Below, piece by piece: positions 1 through 12,544 of a stretch of 64,000 nucleotides of DNA (its first letter is position 1; every line of letters starts with the position of its first letter). The notes below the pieces were generated by a model. That model saw only the letters and a list, made by a program, of their open reading frames with translations. It was not told the DNA's origin and ran no database searches. Both the position numbers and the translations under genes were made by a program. The DNA comes from Antitrichia curtipendula (Eukaryota; Streptophyta; Bryopsida; Hypnales; Leucodontaceae). The stretch is from assembly GCA_951230915.1 (NCBI GenBank), contig OX579636.1, positions 31,369,567 through 31,433,566 of the forward strand, written 5' to 3'.

Positions 1-157
1 TATTTATTGCTCATTTCTTTGAACTATCAACAAAGTTTGGCCACTCAATCCCACGGACTCTCGACTTGGTTGGCCATAGTGTGAAGTGGCTCTAAGTTGT
101 GTTAGGGAATGAAAAAATAAGGTTGGTGTAGAGTTTGTTGGATGTGCTATATCTAAA

Positions 158-290
158 ATAGGAATACCATAAATGGTACATATCCATAGACGATTTTAAT
201 GTATTTGCTCTTGTCATTTATCCACTGAATTGACAAGAGCAAATACATCAAAATTATTTATGGACTGACACTGTTTATAGTATTCCTACC
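158..290. mobile_element. Small foldback MITE
   Basis: AGGAATACC...GTATTTGCTCTTGTCA is mirrored by TGACAAGAGCAAATAC...GTATTCCT around a 14-base loop; about 133 bp. No coding content. Confidence 0.7.
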
Positions 291-3200
291 TTATATATAT
301 AACAAAGGGGACTTGGGGCACTACATTCTTATATTATAGCTTTGATGCCCCAATATCTTTTTTTAATTATAATATTTCAGGTATTCATGTCTAGAAGTAG
401 ACTTTGTGGTTGTTATTGGTCTTTTCTTGCTATGCTTAAGTTTAAAAGAAAAAAATACATTGGTTTTGTACTTTGAGAGATTTAAATATATAACCTTTCA
501 AGAAAAAAAAGGTGGTTTTAAGATTAGTATAAATGAAGATTTAATTTGTTGAGAATGCTATCTTCAGTTGATGTTTTCATTTGGGAATAGATTCTACAAT
601 ATGGAGTCCTTGTATCCTTACTTTAAGATATTTGAACATAAACCACTTACACATTTCATAAGAATTCCCGAAATCCAATATAAGGTTTCCCATGCTTGAT
701 CTTTGTTCTCCATAAATTCAAAGGGCTTGTTATATTATGTGTATATTTGACAATGTTTGTAAATATTCTAAAGCTAATTGAAGGCACATCTTCCACTAAA
801 CACACATATTATTTTTGTATTCCTTTGTTGTTCCCTACTATTTCAACCAATACTTATGGGATTTGTCTTTTGAGTGGATAGTTACTCACATAGAACAATT
901 CAATTAATTTCAAATGATTGTTTATTGTACTACACCCCGCCCACCCCCAAAAGGCGAATTAGTTAATTTATATTACTAATTGATAAGTAACTCCCCACAC
1001 ATTTTTGTATTTTTCAAGAGCAGTTTGGCCACCAATAGATATGGGATATATTAGTGGGATTTCCATATGAATTTTGTATCCATATTTCATGTGAATACAC
1101 TTGTATTCTTATTTGTCTTCTATATACATATAAGTATATGTATCCTATAATACTTCTATCTCACAATGTCTGTATCCATACTATTTATATCTCAAGATCA
1201 ATGGTGTTAGAGGGGAGAATTCTTGTTTGCAAGATCAACGGCTCTCGATTTTTACAAAGGGAGTTCTAGAAAAAACACGGGGTTCTTTTAGAGGGGGGGG
1301 GGGGAGGGGGCGGTAATTATAACCTAGAGGGGGGATGCATCATCATAGGAGATAGTTATCTAGTAGGATCTTTTCATACAATTGCAATAGCAAATATAAC
1401 TTATAATGTTGAAAATTTACACCACACAAAATTGTGTGAATGAATGATTTATTGAGAAGGAAATGGCATCTTATTAACTAGCCAACTATGTGAACTTTCC
1501 AATACACATGCATATGTTTTCAACGGTGCTTAACAAATATTTTTTTAATTTCAAACTCTACAAGGCCTAGAATAGGAGACCAACTAAGTTATCTATTAAT
1601 AAATGTAACTCAAAAGACCATGTCTCAATATGTTGCAGATTTTGTGTTGATTTGTGAAGAAAGAATTGGATAAATTTTTTATTCCATACTTTGACTATAA
1701 TCTTAAAATCCCCATTCATGACAAGTGTTTGAAGTAGATTATTAACATAAACTACACACAATGAATAAAAAACTAAAAGAATTCAAATTGTTATAAGAAT
1801 CTTATTTTATTTTGGCACTCACTATCTAAACTCTTAAAAAAATATTTGAAATTGTCAAATTCCTCTAAATTTTTATTTTTATTTTTAATATTACATTAAT
1901 GTTGCTAATATTAGATAACTTTGCACATGGACGTACACATATGAATGATTTTAATATTATTTTTTCTTTACATACAATTTACCATTCTAGATGCATTTTG
2001 CTTTACCGACAAGAAAATCCAAAAAAAGTTTGTCTTAACTTCTAAAAGACACATGAACCCAATTGGGATTGATGGATGATTTTGAGCTTTCATTAATCAT
2101 AATCAAAAGCATTTGAGTCATTAAAGGGGGTTTTTCTCTAAAATTTTGGAAGTAGTTCAAGAAAAATAGTTTACTCTGCAACAGTTAGATTTGACTTATA
2201 AGAATGCATCACTCAAGAGAATCACAGGGACAAAAGTGTATAAAACTTTGACTAATTGACTTTCAATTCTAATGAAGCATGTTAATTATGAGTTCCTAAA
2301 TTTAAACAATATAAAAATTTGAAAAGATCACCTTGATGAAATTATCACATTTTCAAATTTTTTCCAAAATATTAGACAAGGAAATTATCATCAAATTTTT
2401 TGAAATCAAGTTTCAAAAGTATTAAAGATATAAAATTTTAATTATTATATTAATTCCTTGGGGACAAGGCGTTCAAATTTCAAACAACAAATGAACACAA
2501 AAGCTTTCTAAACACACAAAAGTGCATTATTTCATCCATCATTTTAACATTCTTGTGTTAGTTCTTTAACATTTGTATAGTATAGATTCTAAAAACTTTT
2601 GGCTTTACAAAACATCCAAAACATCCAAAACTATTGGTATTCCAAAGGATACCAATAGTTCTAACCTCAAGAAATCACTTATCAACCCTTCAAAAATTAC
2701 TTAAATAAAATAAAAATCTTCAAAAATTACTACGATTAGAACTGAACATTTTGATCTTAAAGGAAAATAATTATTGTGAAACCCACAAATAATCACTCTA
2801 CAATCAATTTTAAAAGCAATATTTAAGTTTTGGTTCCATATTTATTTGGAAAATATTGGTTTGTAGACTAATTGATCTAAGCATCTCAATATGATCCATA
2901 AGTCATATTTCACAACTATTGTTGGAGAGTCATCATTACATTATTATTCTAAGTTGCATTTTATAATACATCTTTGACGATTTTTGAAATATAAACTACT
3001 ATCTAGTTCTTAAGGGGTTAAGATACCGGAGATAGCTATGGTTGATTTTGCCGTACTTATGATACAATCTATAATCCCAAATCTACAACTTATTTTCATA
3101 AACTAGGGAGTCCCAATATATTTCTCCTTGAGTAACAAATATTCCTAGATAATTCTCAGAATGGAGAAAACTTGTGTCCTCCAGGGTTTAAGGGTTCAAT

Positions 3201-3407
3201 TAATTGTACTGGGAGGGTGACAAGGTGTTGATACTTGTCCCAAAAATGCTCAGTGGAAGAATTGAGATTTTGAGGCCAACTGGTAGACCAACTGCATTTC
3301 CTTCACCAAGCACAGTCATCACATGCGCAACGGAATGCATTGGATTTCTGAAATTGAACAGAGTCAAAAGCGTGAAGACTCCACACTACAAATTGGCCAA
3401 GGGTTCT
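291..3407. other. AT-rich intergenic DNA, no gene seen
   Basis: Only short chance frames (up to 87 codons). A small hairpin AACTATTGGTAT...ATACCAATAGTT lies at 2629-2663. Confidence 0.6.
1292..1312. repeat. G-rich run
   Basis: GAGGGGGGGGGGGAGGGGGC, two G tracts, low complexity. Confidence 0.8.
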
Positions 3408-3819
3408 AAGATAGGAGGCTCTGAAATTGCTCGGGCATTAAGAACCGCCCCTATAAATGGCTCTTGAATGGAACGAGGTGATCTTTAAATGGAACGAAGT
3501 GATCCTTAAATTGATTGCTATAGTGCTATGAATGAATTAGAAAAAAAAGGGGTCCCAACCCGTCGGCTTTACTTTTTCCCATCTTGCAAGTGAGCAGTTT
3601 ATGGAAGACCTAGGGTCACAAATAGGGACCTACGAAACATCTCTTTTGAAAATTCATAACTAACTCAATATTGCTCAAAAAAAATATGAAATCACTTGTG
3701 TTAGATTCCTCATCTATTTTTCTATCTCTGGAAAATGAATTAAAAATACTAACGACCAAGGAAGCATATGAAAAAGGCAGATCAGCCCTTAGATGGGTGA
3801 TTCAAGAGCCTCCTACCTT
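3408..3819. mobile_element. AAGGTAGGAGG-family element, copy a
   Basis: Left end AAGATAGGAGGCTCT and right end AGAGCCTCCTACCTT are inverted repeats with one mismatch in 15. The interior (about 3650-3770) is related to that of 4048-4362. Confidence 0.65.
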
Positions 3820-4047
3820 AGTCCCCGAGGAAAAACGCTGAAATTTTTTATTTGCCCTGCATGATAAAATTTGCAAATTTTGAATTCATAATTGCCCCGA
3901 AATTAGCTAGGAGAAGTGTAGAAGATAAAGTAATCAAGCACAAAATAGAGGGGGCTTTTATTGTACATACAACCCTGGGATGATGTCGGAGAGACAAGAG
4001 AGGGGTCAGTTCACCTCCAATCCAAAAATAAAGCATGAATCTTCACT

Positions 4048-4362
4048 AAGGTAGGAGGTCCTAAAATGGAGCGGGTTCTAAAACCAATCAAGCTCTAGAG
4101 GTACATTTTGCACTTTCCAATGTACAAGTGGTGTGCATTTGAGGAGGTGGTCGGTTTTAGAGCCCACAAAAATGAACTTTTCTGCAACTTCAGAAATTCA
4201 TAACTAATTCCACAAAGCTTCAAAAAATATGAAACAACTTGGGTTAGATGCCAATTTCTCTTGCCTTTCAAGGAAAATTTACTGAAAAATATTTTAAGAA
4301 GATCTACCTCCCCGAAAGTCAGCTTCAGCTCTTATATGAGCGGTTTATGGACCTCCTACCTT
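4048..4362. mobile_element. AAGGTAGGAGG-family element, copy b
   Basis: Ends AAGGTAGGAGGTCC and GGACCTCCTACCTT are perfect 14-bp inverted repeats; 315 bp. The interior shares AATTCATAACTAA, ATATGAAA and TTGGGTTAGAT-like pieces with 3408-3819. Confidence 0.7.
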
Positions 4363-4559
4363 ACAGGGACAATTAGCCCCATTTGCACTTCTCTCCTGTT
4401 TTTGCAGGCATGGCTAGGAAAAAACCACATTATTAGTTTTTATCCATAGATGTAGTGAAGATTGTCATATTACTATGTGGTGATGATTGTTGTGTTGTTA
4501 GAATGAGTCATTAATGTCGTCCCCAATTGTAACAAGGGTGTCTGAGGAAGGTTTAACTA

Positions 4560-4695
4560 ACGGACCGTTTACACCCAAAATTTTTGGGTTGGAGCCCAAA
4601 GAAATAGAGTGTTTTGATTGGAACTCTGGGTTGGTATCATAGCTATCACTCTATGTCTTTGGGCTCTTAACTTTTACCCTAAGTTAAGAGCCTAA
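4560..4695. repeat. Two adjacent hairpin-forming inverted repeats
   Basis: GAGCCCAAAGAAATAGAGTG pairs with CACTCTATGTCTTTGGGCTC, and the latter runs into a second hairpin GGCTCTTAACTT...AAGTTAAGAGCC. Probably a degraded foldback MITE. Confidence 0.6.
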
Positions 4696-5131
4696 AAATA
4701 GTACAAAAAAAACACAACACCGACCTCCATCAACCAGATTCTCGCCTCCCTCCTGAAGACCCTGCACACGGCACCTGACTGATCTATATCCCAGCCTTTT
4801 TTTCTTTCTTTGTCACTGTCGATTTCGAAAAAAGAAAAGAAGAAAGAAAAGAGAAATATCATAACATTCAAGAGCCTTCAGAGAGGCTGCCTTTGCCTCT
4901 CTGAAGTCTTCATCCACGAAATGCATCCACATGTTATTAATGTATGCTTCAAGACCGAGACAATGGCAGTACATTTATGGTGCGATCTATTTTTTTGGCT
5001 AATTCTAGGACAAAATATATAAACAAGTAATTCTAAAGATAGATGGTCTGTCAAATCCCAAAGACTTCATTGAGTATTATACCAATGAAATCTAACCATT
5101 TGCCATCAATAATTTTTTTTAATTTTTCTTG

Positions 5132-5734
5132 TAGAAAAGAAAAGCTCTTTATGTACACTTGGGGTGGTAGGAGATAGAACAACCCATGTGGGATATGTAA
5201 TTTAGAGTTTGTAATTTCTCAACCGCTCATACTTAAGTCTAAAGTAGGAATTGTCTTAAAATTATAATTTCAGACCTCATTTAGGCATAGTGAAATACCT
5301 TTTTTCAAAAAAATTTGAACTAGAAAAAGTTGGTGAATCAAGCTAAGTTCGTCTCCAAAAATCTGTTTTAGATTTAGATCTTCCACTCAAAAGTTTTGGA
5401 CAAATTTCAGAGAGGATGTATGAAAATGTCAAAAAAAAATCCTTTTAAACCCCTCTATGAAATTTGTCTATAACTTTTGAGTGGAAGATTAAAATCTCAA
5501 ACGGATTTTTGGAGATGAAATTTAACTTGATTCTATAACTTATTTTAGTTCAAAGTATTTTGAAAAAAGGTATTCCACTATGCCTAAATGAGGTTTGAAA
5601 TTATAATTTTAACACAATTCCTACTTTAGACTTAACTATGAGCGGTTGAGAAATTACAAACTCTAAATTACATATCCCACATAGGTTGTTCTACCTCCTA
5701 CCACCCCATATGTACATAAAGAATTGTCTTCTAT
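5132..5734. mobile_element. 600-bp foldback element, copy a
   Basis: The sequence is one long inverted repeat: CTTTATGTACACTTGGGGTGG, AACAACCCATGTGGG, CTTAAGTCTAAAGTAGGAATT and GACCTCATTTAGGCATAGT on the left are all mirrored on the right, around a centre near 5430. No coding frame. A diverged copy lies at 40251-40755. Confidence 0.8.
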
Positions 5735-5978
5735 TTCCAATTCACAAAACATGAATGGCTTACAATGCAATGTGAGGAAATTCAATCATTGAAATTATTG
5801 ACCTCACTGAATTGTTTGTAATTTTTTTTAAGCTATATTTTTCTGTTCTGTTGAAAGTAAAAGTGTTCAATTTCCCAGTAACCCGACTGTGCAGTCATGA
5901 CCTTAGCACTGAGCAGAAGTCTGACATTATTGACGCGTGGCTTATTAGCTAATGTTGGGTGTGGAATATTACACACCA

Positions 5979-6023
5979 TTTCATCCTTTGGATGAAATGA
6001 TGTGGAATATACCACATCATTCC
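5979..6023. repeat. Adjacent perfect palindromes
   Basis: ATTTCATCCTTTGGATGAAAT is followed at once by GATGTGGAATATACCACATC. They sit in a slightly more GC-rich stretch (5870-6060) with no gene recognised. Confidence 0.7.
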
Positions 6024-9000
6024 GTCAGAGGGAAGGCAGCTGCTCTCACAGCTCTTGAATGTTATGTATTTAAGCATGAAGAGCCCACTAATTGTTTACC
6101 AATAAAACGTAACTTAATTAGCATGTACATGCATCGAATGATCAATGTTAATGTCTCAGGGTGATGGACTTTTAATAGTACTGTAACTTAGCCCAAATAA
6201 TATGTACCCACCCAATGAGTCCAGTTCTCAACAAGGATTTGACGCAAGTGTCCATGCTTGGCAGAATCTTGTGGTACACTACATTGGTCCAAGTCATTAC
6301 TGGTTTGTTCCACTCAATAATAAGTAGCACTTGGAACTCAGGTTCAATTTAACTAATTAGGTCACATAGGAAAGTACCCCCAAAGCATGTTCAAGCAGAA
6401 TCTTGTCAAGCTTTTTCTTGGAAAAGAACAGTGTGAATTAAAAACCAAAAGAAAAATAACAATCAATCTGAAGGTCTCAGACAGTTCAACCTAGGGACGG
6501 AGCCTATAACTGTGTGTAGTCAAACTTGAAAGTCCCTTGCTATGTATCCTCGATTTATTTGCTATTTATGAGTGAAATTTTTGGTCTTATTCTTTAGGGA
6601 TAAAACCACATGTCTAATGTTTGTTGTGAAAATTTCAATTTATCATTAATTTTTAAAAGAAAATATGAATAAAATTCTTATTAAATTCGAATCATATTCA
6701 AAAAAACTAATTTTTTATTTTTTTCAAATAGAAGCACACTATAGTATAGAACATTGAAGTCTAAAGTAATTTTTTGTGTCATTCCATGTTTAGAAATATG
6801 GTAATAGATCCTAAACTTAAACTTCACTAAAAATGCTCATTTAAGGAAACTATAATATTTCTAAGTAGAATAGAAACTAAACTTCACAAAGTTTATTTTA
6901 ATAGTACATAATACTATGATCTAAAGTAAATTTCATATTTAGAAATGCGGTGATAGATCTTCAACTTTGAACTTCAATAAAATGCTTTTTTTTTTAAATC
7001 CAAAATTTTCAATTAGACTAAAAACTACACTTTATAAGCTTCAATTTGTTTTGTTTTCTCAAAACCAAAAAAATTGTTTTGAATGTCAAAATCAAGTTTT
7101 AAGGGGACCCACCCACCCCCTTAAAATATTGAAATATATTAGAGAGTGTATCATTTTTTTAATAAGTTGCCTCATAAAATAAGCAACTAAAATGTCTTGA
7201 ACTCAATCCAATAATGTCGGTATAGCATCAATAAAGTTGCATACAAAAGATTGGATGAAAATTATCCATTCTTTAATATGCACAGAGCCTAGTTGACCAT
7301 CCAAAAAAAACAAAATGTCCGCAACGTCCTAGATTAAAAGAGAAAGTTATATATACTACTTCAATGTGTTGCATGTTTTTAGCAGATAGTCACTCAATGT
7401 ACCAAAGACTTAAAATTAAAGCCAAACACTTGAAGCTAACTTTTCAGTTATTTTTTCAAAATCCAAAAATTGAAATTTTGGTATGAAATAAGTTGTTAGC
7501 AAAAGCTATGAGATAATCCGCATCATAGTCAACAACCATATGTCTTGGAATTTGCACAACTGGACCATGTATATACACATATTCAATCCAATTGAAATCC
7601 CTCTATATTGTTGAATTCTTTAATTATAATACTTTATATCCCTATGCCACTTTCTTTTTGAAATAGGATGGCAAGTGATATTGAGAGAATAGTTGTATAC
7701 TACTTATGCACGTTATGTCTTGTTTTCAAATATATTGCCTTATTTAGAAGATGTAGATAACAATGATAAAACTTAAAAAGACAAAGACTTCAATTTCATT
7801 CTTTTGATTGCGAGTTGCCCTCTTTGAACCTAGCTTGAGGTAGTTATAATTTCCAAAACTATAAAGATATATTATAAAATGCACTTTAGTATAATAAATT
7901 TACAATGACTTCTATAAAATAATTGTAAACAATGACTCAAAGATCATATGCATAAAGTTGAATTTACCATTGCTCTTATCTTGTTCATAGATAAAATCCA
8001 AAATCCAAAATCCAAAATTCATGTAAAATTGATTGAAAATGAATATTAGTGATTTTCTCAAGAATCATTTTCCTATGAGTTTAAAATGTAAAAAATTTAA
8101 CAATTTAATTTTTAAATCGTATGTTTCTTATTCATTGTAATCATTTTTGAAGGGCCAAGGTTTGGAATGAAAAAGTCAATTTCAAGTTAAGAAGCCTTCA
8201 CTTGTGCTTTTTGATCTATAGAATATTTGCAAATAAAAACTTTGGAGACCCATAATAATGTACACGTATAACCTCCTAAATGAGAGAGGATGTTTAGCAA
8301 AATAAATTTTTAGAATTGCAATTTGTTTAGTCCATGGATCAAATTTAAATTAAAAACATTGTTTTTGAGCTTCAAACAATCAAAAGTATATTGTACTATT
8401 ATATAAATGTGCCAAAGAAATTCATCCCAATTGATTGCCTCAATTCATCCCACTTAATTCCTAAAGGTCAATGGACAATTGAATGTTTGGATAGTCTCCT
8501 ACAAAGTCAATTTTGAATAAATGTTTTTTCTGAATTGAACAGGTCATGTAAGGTAGCAATACTTATAAGCATCACTATACTCATAACCGCCACCTCTAAA
8601 ATCTTGGAAAATCATGGGAAGTAAATAAATGGGATTACAAGGATGTACTACATTTGAATATTAGTCCCTAGTGTTGATATTAGGTGCATCTATAGTTGTC
8701 TCTTTAAAAATTCACAATTTATTCTCATAGTGTTCAAAAAATACATTTCAAAGTGCATTGGAGTTCTTTTTCTCTTGATAGTAGGATCCAATAATTTGTT
8801 GAATGTCTATTAATAATATCATGTCCAAAATCCTTAAATTGACGGTTATGGGTGATGCTACTTTATCATTGGAAAACTTTATGATTTTTATAATTATGGA
8901 TGTAACACTTGGAGCACTATCACACCTACTAGACACACATTTGCTATCTTTTGTTTACATTTGTTGATTGACTATCAAATCATCCCCAATTGGACCATTT

Positions 9001-9390
9001 GTAACTATTAGATTAAGCTTTCAATGTCACCACCCCTTGTTATGATTTCATGAATGGTCACATCTTCATCTTGACATGATTTCATCCAAAATTTGGCATC
9101 AATTTAGAATTTATCATTCAATTCTTGCAAACCAAAGAAAAATCTAGTGTTTTCTTATGCAACAAGCAAACGTTACAACAATTGTACTTATAGCCTTCTA
9201 AAGTAAAATTCAGTTCTAAGTTTGAAAATCACACAATCTCAGAGTTTTTGTGGACTTCCGCAAATCTATGAATTTCTTAATTCCATTCCCGTTTATCTCT
9301 CTATATACATAATACCCTATATGAAGGTCAAATTCGACATAAATTAAACCATTTTGTAAAAGTGTGCGATATGTCATCTTGTGAGTGACA

Positions 9391-9658
9391 TGACGTGGAC
9401 CCTTGAGAATCTGACGTGGAAATACAATTTCGGCACCTGACTGCCGAATCAGACCTTAACATGTGGATGTTCAGTTCCGCCTTGTTTATATTGGGCTAAC
9501 ATTCCCAAAATCACTGTCTTCCCTCATGCAAATGTTGACAGCTGTCCACAAACTACTCTGGAAATAACATTTGGCTACTTTCTGTTTTAGCAAGGGCTTG
9601 TCCTCCATGTCTTGCACCTATTTGGACAACCCTACTGGACTAGGGCACCATGACGTCA
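9391..9658. promoter_or_regulatory. Cluster of ACGT-core (bZIP-type) motifs
   Basis: TGACGTGG at 9391 and 9412 and the palindrome TGACGTCA at 9651 lie within 270 bp in a region less AT-rich than its surroundings. These match binding sites of plant TGA/ABF-type bZIP factors. No gene start was recognised nearby, so activity is speculative. Confidence 0.3.
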
Positions 9659-10590
9659 CGACCTATTGTTCTTGTCGTTTTACTTATTTTGTCTCCTTGT
9701 GTGGGAGTAGCTACAAGACGGACGGAATGCGGAAGACAGACCAATCATCCATTATTTTCATCCATCCATTATCCCCCAGGTTCAAAGTCCAAAAAATGTT
9801 AGTCAAGTTTAATGCTCTGTATGTACAGTAGTCTTTTTTAATCCATTGTCATATTATAATTATAACATTATAATAGAAATAAAAATACTTTTATAATTTA
9901 TTGATTCATGAAAACCTCAAAAATCAATATTTTTTTGGTTGGAAGTTGGAACGCCACAAAACAAAGCTTGTACACCCTTCCTCGCAGAGTCTTTTTGACG
10001 GTACCAAGAATGTGATCAAGGAACACACAGTTCCAGAGATCTCACCGTAACAAACAAACAAACATAACAAATAAAATCAAATAGACTCATTTAAGCAATT
10101 TAGTGCATTTCAAAAAAAAAAAATTTGTGAATGTCAAAAATGCAAGTATACATAACATGTTCACTCATTTAATTTTCACATTTGGAAAATCATTTAAATT
10201 ATGTCTCACTACTTACTTATTTTCATTCTACTAAGCAAATTTCACTTCATTTCTTTAGAACCAATTGGAAATGCATGGTCTTCTCCAATAATTTTTTTGA
10301 AATATTTTAGTTTCACAAAATTTTGATACCTACTTTTTTTCATTTTTTTTTTGCCACAGCTACAATCCACTCAGTTGGGATGGAGTCCTTGAGATTCAAA
10401 TTAAAGAATGAACCAAGTGACCCTCAAAATATTTTGTACAACTTTTCTTACTTTGACATTGTCCCTTTTTGCTGAACTCAAGGCAGACTTGCTTGGTCAA
10501 ATTTGCTTCTAAGATTTTTTTTAATACTAATAAATCTCAACATTAGAACGTTTAATTGTAAAGTGTGTGCAATAAGGGATCAAGAGTTTG

Positions 10591-10611
10591 AAAAAAAAAA
10601 AAAAAAAAAAA
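10591..10611. repeat. Poly-A run
   Basis: 21 A in a row without a gene or retrocopy body before it that I can recognise. Confidence 0.9.
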
Positions 10612-11146
10612 TCCTTGAAGCATCCAAACTGGATGTGATGGAGTTCGGTGTTGTGTTTCTTTTATACTATTCTTAATTAAACCTTCTTTGGACACTCCGC
10701 TTCTGTAAATTAAAGAGATCTTTTCAATTAATTATATTGCTTGGTTGTATTTCATGATTTCATTGGTGAAGTGAAGAATTGTACAGTACATGTAGACGAA
10801 TTTGATTAGTATTAGTCTTCAAGTATTTACCTCTTTGTTCAACATACTAGACTAGTATCACTTTAATCATTCATCCAAATTGCATGTATTGGTTAAGTAC
10901 AAGGCAATCACCAAAGTGGAGGAAATTTTGAAAATAAATATGCTAATGAGGAGGATAGAGCCCAATAAGGAATGCATGTTTATTTTCAAAATTCCCAACG
11001 ACAAGGAGATTGCCCAACATAAAGATCCATCTAAAAATGAAAGAAATATGTGATTGATGAATAAAAAATTTATATTCACCAACTATGCAGATTTTACGCA
11101 ACAAGAGGAAATATTTCTTAGCGGAGATTTACATAAACAATGACAA

Positions 11147-11150
<4 letters not shown>

Positions 11151-11179
<29 letters not shown>
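11151..11179. repeat. TA microsatellite
   Basis: About 14 TA units in an uninterrupted run. Confidence 0.95.
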
Positions 11180-11184
<5 letters not shown>

Positions 11185-11709
11185 GAACATTGAGGCCCAA
11201 AAGTGTTCAATTGATGACTTTCTAAAGTACCGTAGAAATGAAAGAATGCACCTATCAAATTGATCCAAAACTCAAATAATTTCTGAGTGACTACCCTTGA
11301 TCACAACCAGCATCAGTCCAAGGTTAAAAGTTCAAAAATAACTTAGGGTGGAGAAGAAGCTTTTAGGGTGGAGACAAGTGTTGAAGAAGGTTTCTAAAGT
11401 GGCACCAGACCCCTTTTTTTTTTGTCTAGCCATGCATGGATCCCAGAATGTCTAGCCTAGAGTTACAAACAGATTGCCCCCACGATTTGTGTGATGCCAA
11501 GAAGTTGTTATTTGGGAGCAGCCGAGGGACAAGGGAACAACAGGAAAATGGGGGAGCAGACAGGCTGCCCTAATTCTGAGCCAATGGGGTAATATTAATA
11601 GCTCCCCCCCACACACACCACACGACCCCAACTATTCTCTTGTGCAGTAACATGTCCATGACTTGGACATGGCCCTCTTATTTTAGGATTAAAAGTTACT
11701 TGCATCATG

Positions 11710-11735
11710 CCCCCCCCCCCCCCCCCCCCCCCCCC
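11710..11735. repeat. Poly-C run of 26
   Basis: Uninterrupted C run; its exact length is doubtful because such runs are hard to sequence. It turns up as a poly-Gly stretch in a meaningless minus-strand frame. Confidence 0.9.
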
Positions 11736-12074
11736 TTCCTTGGTCACTTGTCCTGTTTTAATTAGTAGCTGGCCTCCTGGAATTGGTAAGGGGCATTGGG
11801 ACACCTGGCTTACCATGTAAATACTGATGTCAGGGATTGGGACATGAAAAAAATAAACTCAGCTGCCCCTTCTTCATTTAAAAAAGTGATGAACTAGAAG
11901 AAGAAGAAGCATCTAGAGACTACTGTAGGGGAGTTTGGGGAGCTATAGTATTTATTTCACATAATTATTCAACTGCTTCGGACTGGTCCTACACTGCATA
12001 TTGATTACCCGTAATGCAACCATGTCACAATATACATAATATGTGTTCCATGTATTGTCCCATGTCCCTTACGG

Positions 12075-12540
12075 ATATGGAGACACGATATAAGATATGG
12101 ATACAAGACATGGATATAAGATATGGATACGAGACATGGATTTGAAACATGGGTACGAGACATGGACACGAGACATGGATTTGAAACATGGGTATGAGAC
12201 ATGGACACAAGACATGGATTTGAAACATGGGTACGAGACATGGATACAAGATATGGATATGAGACATGGGTACGATACATGGATACGATACATGGATACG
12301 GAGACACGGATATAAATATATGGAAATGGATACATGAAAATGGATATAGAGATATAGAGATATAGAGATATGGATACATAGTTAAGGATATAAAAAAATG
12401 GATACATGGGTATACATATATGCAAATGGATACATGGATATAGATACATGGGAATAGATACACAAGTATGGATATATAAATATGAATTTTCAGAAATAGA
12501 TATACAAAATATGGATAACGACATGGATACATGGTTACAT
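12075..12540. repeat. Minisatellite of ATGGATAC-type units with 39-bp higher-order repeat
   Basis: 12-13-bp units such as GAGACATGGATAC are arranged in a 39-bp unit (GATTTGAAACATGGGTACGAG plus GACATGGACACGAGACATG) near 12137-12240, decaying into AGATATAG runs. Because the unit lacks stops in several frames, it gives open frames of up to 175 codons on both strands; these are not genes. Confidence 0.92.
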
Positions 12541-12544
12541 ATAG

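Larger units (their letters stand above)
5735..12074. other. Intergenic DNA, mostly AT-rich, no gene seen
   Basis: Apart from the palindromes, bZIP-type motifs, poly-A, poly-C and TA runs listed, I see only chance frames. 9360-9830 and 11280-11900 are less AT-rich but carry no recognised product. Confidence 0.55.

Noticed and set aside
7095..7128. Short TTTTAAGGGG...CCCCTTAAAA palindrome
   Set aside because: It looks like TTAA-element ends facing the wrong way, with only about 30 bp between them; too short to call an element or footprint.
12005..12532. 175-codon minus-strand frame and its neighbours
   Set aside because: Entirely made of the minisatellite; several overlapping frames are open for the same reason.
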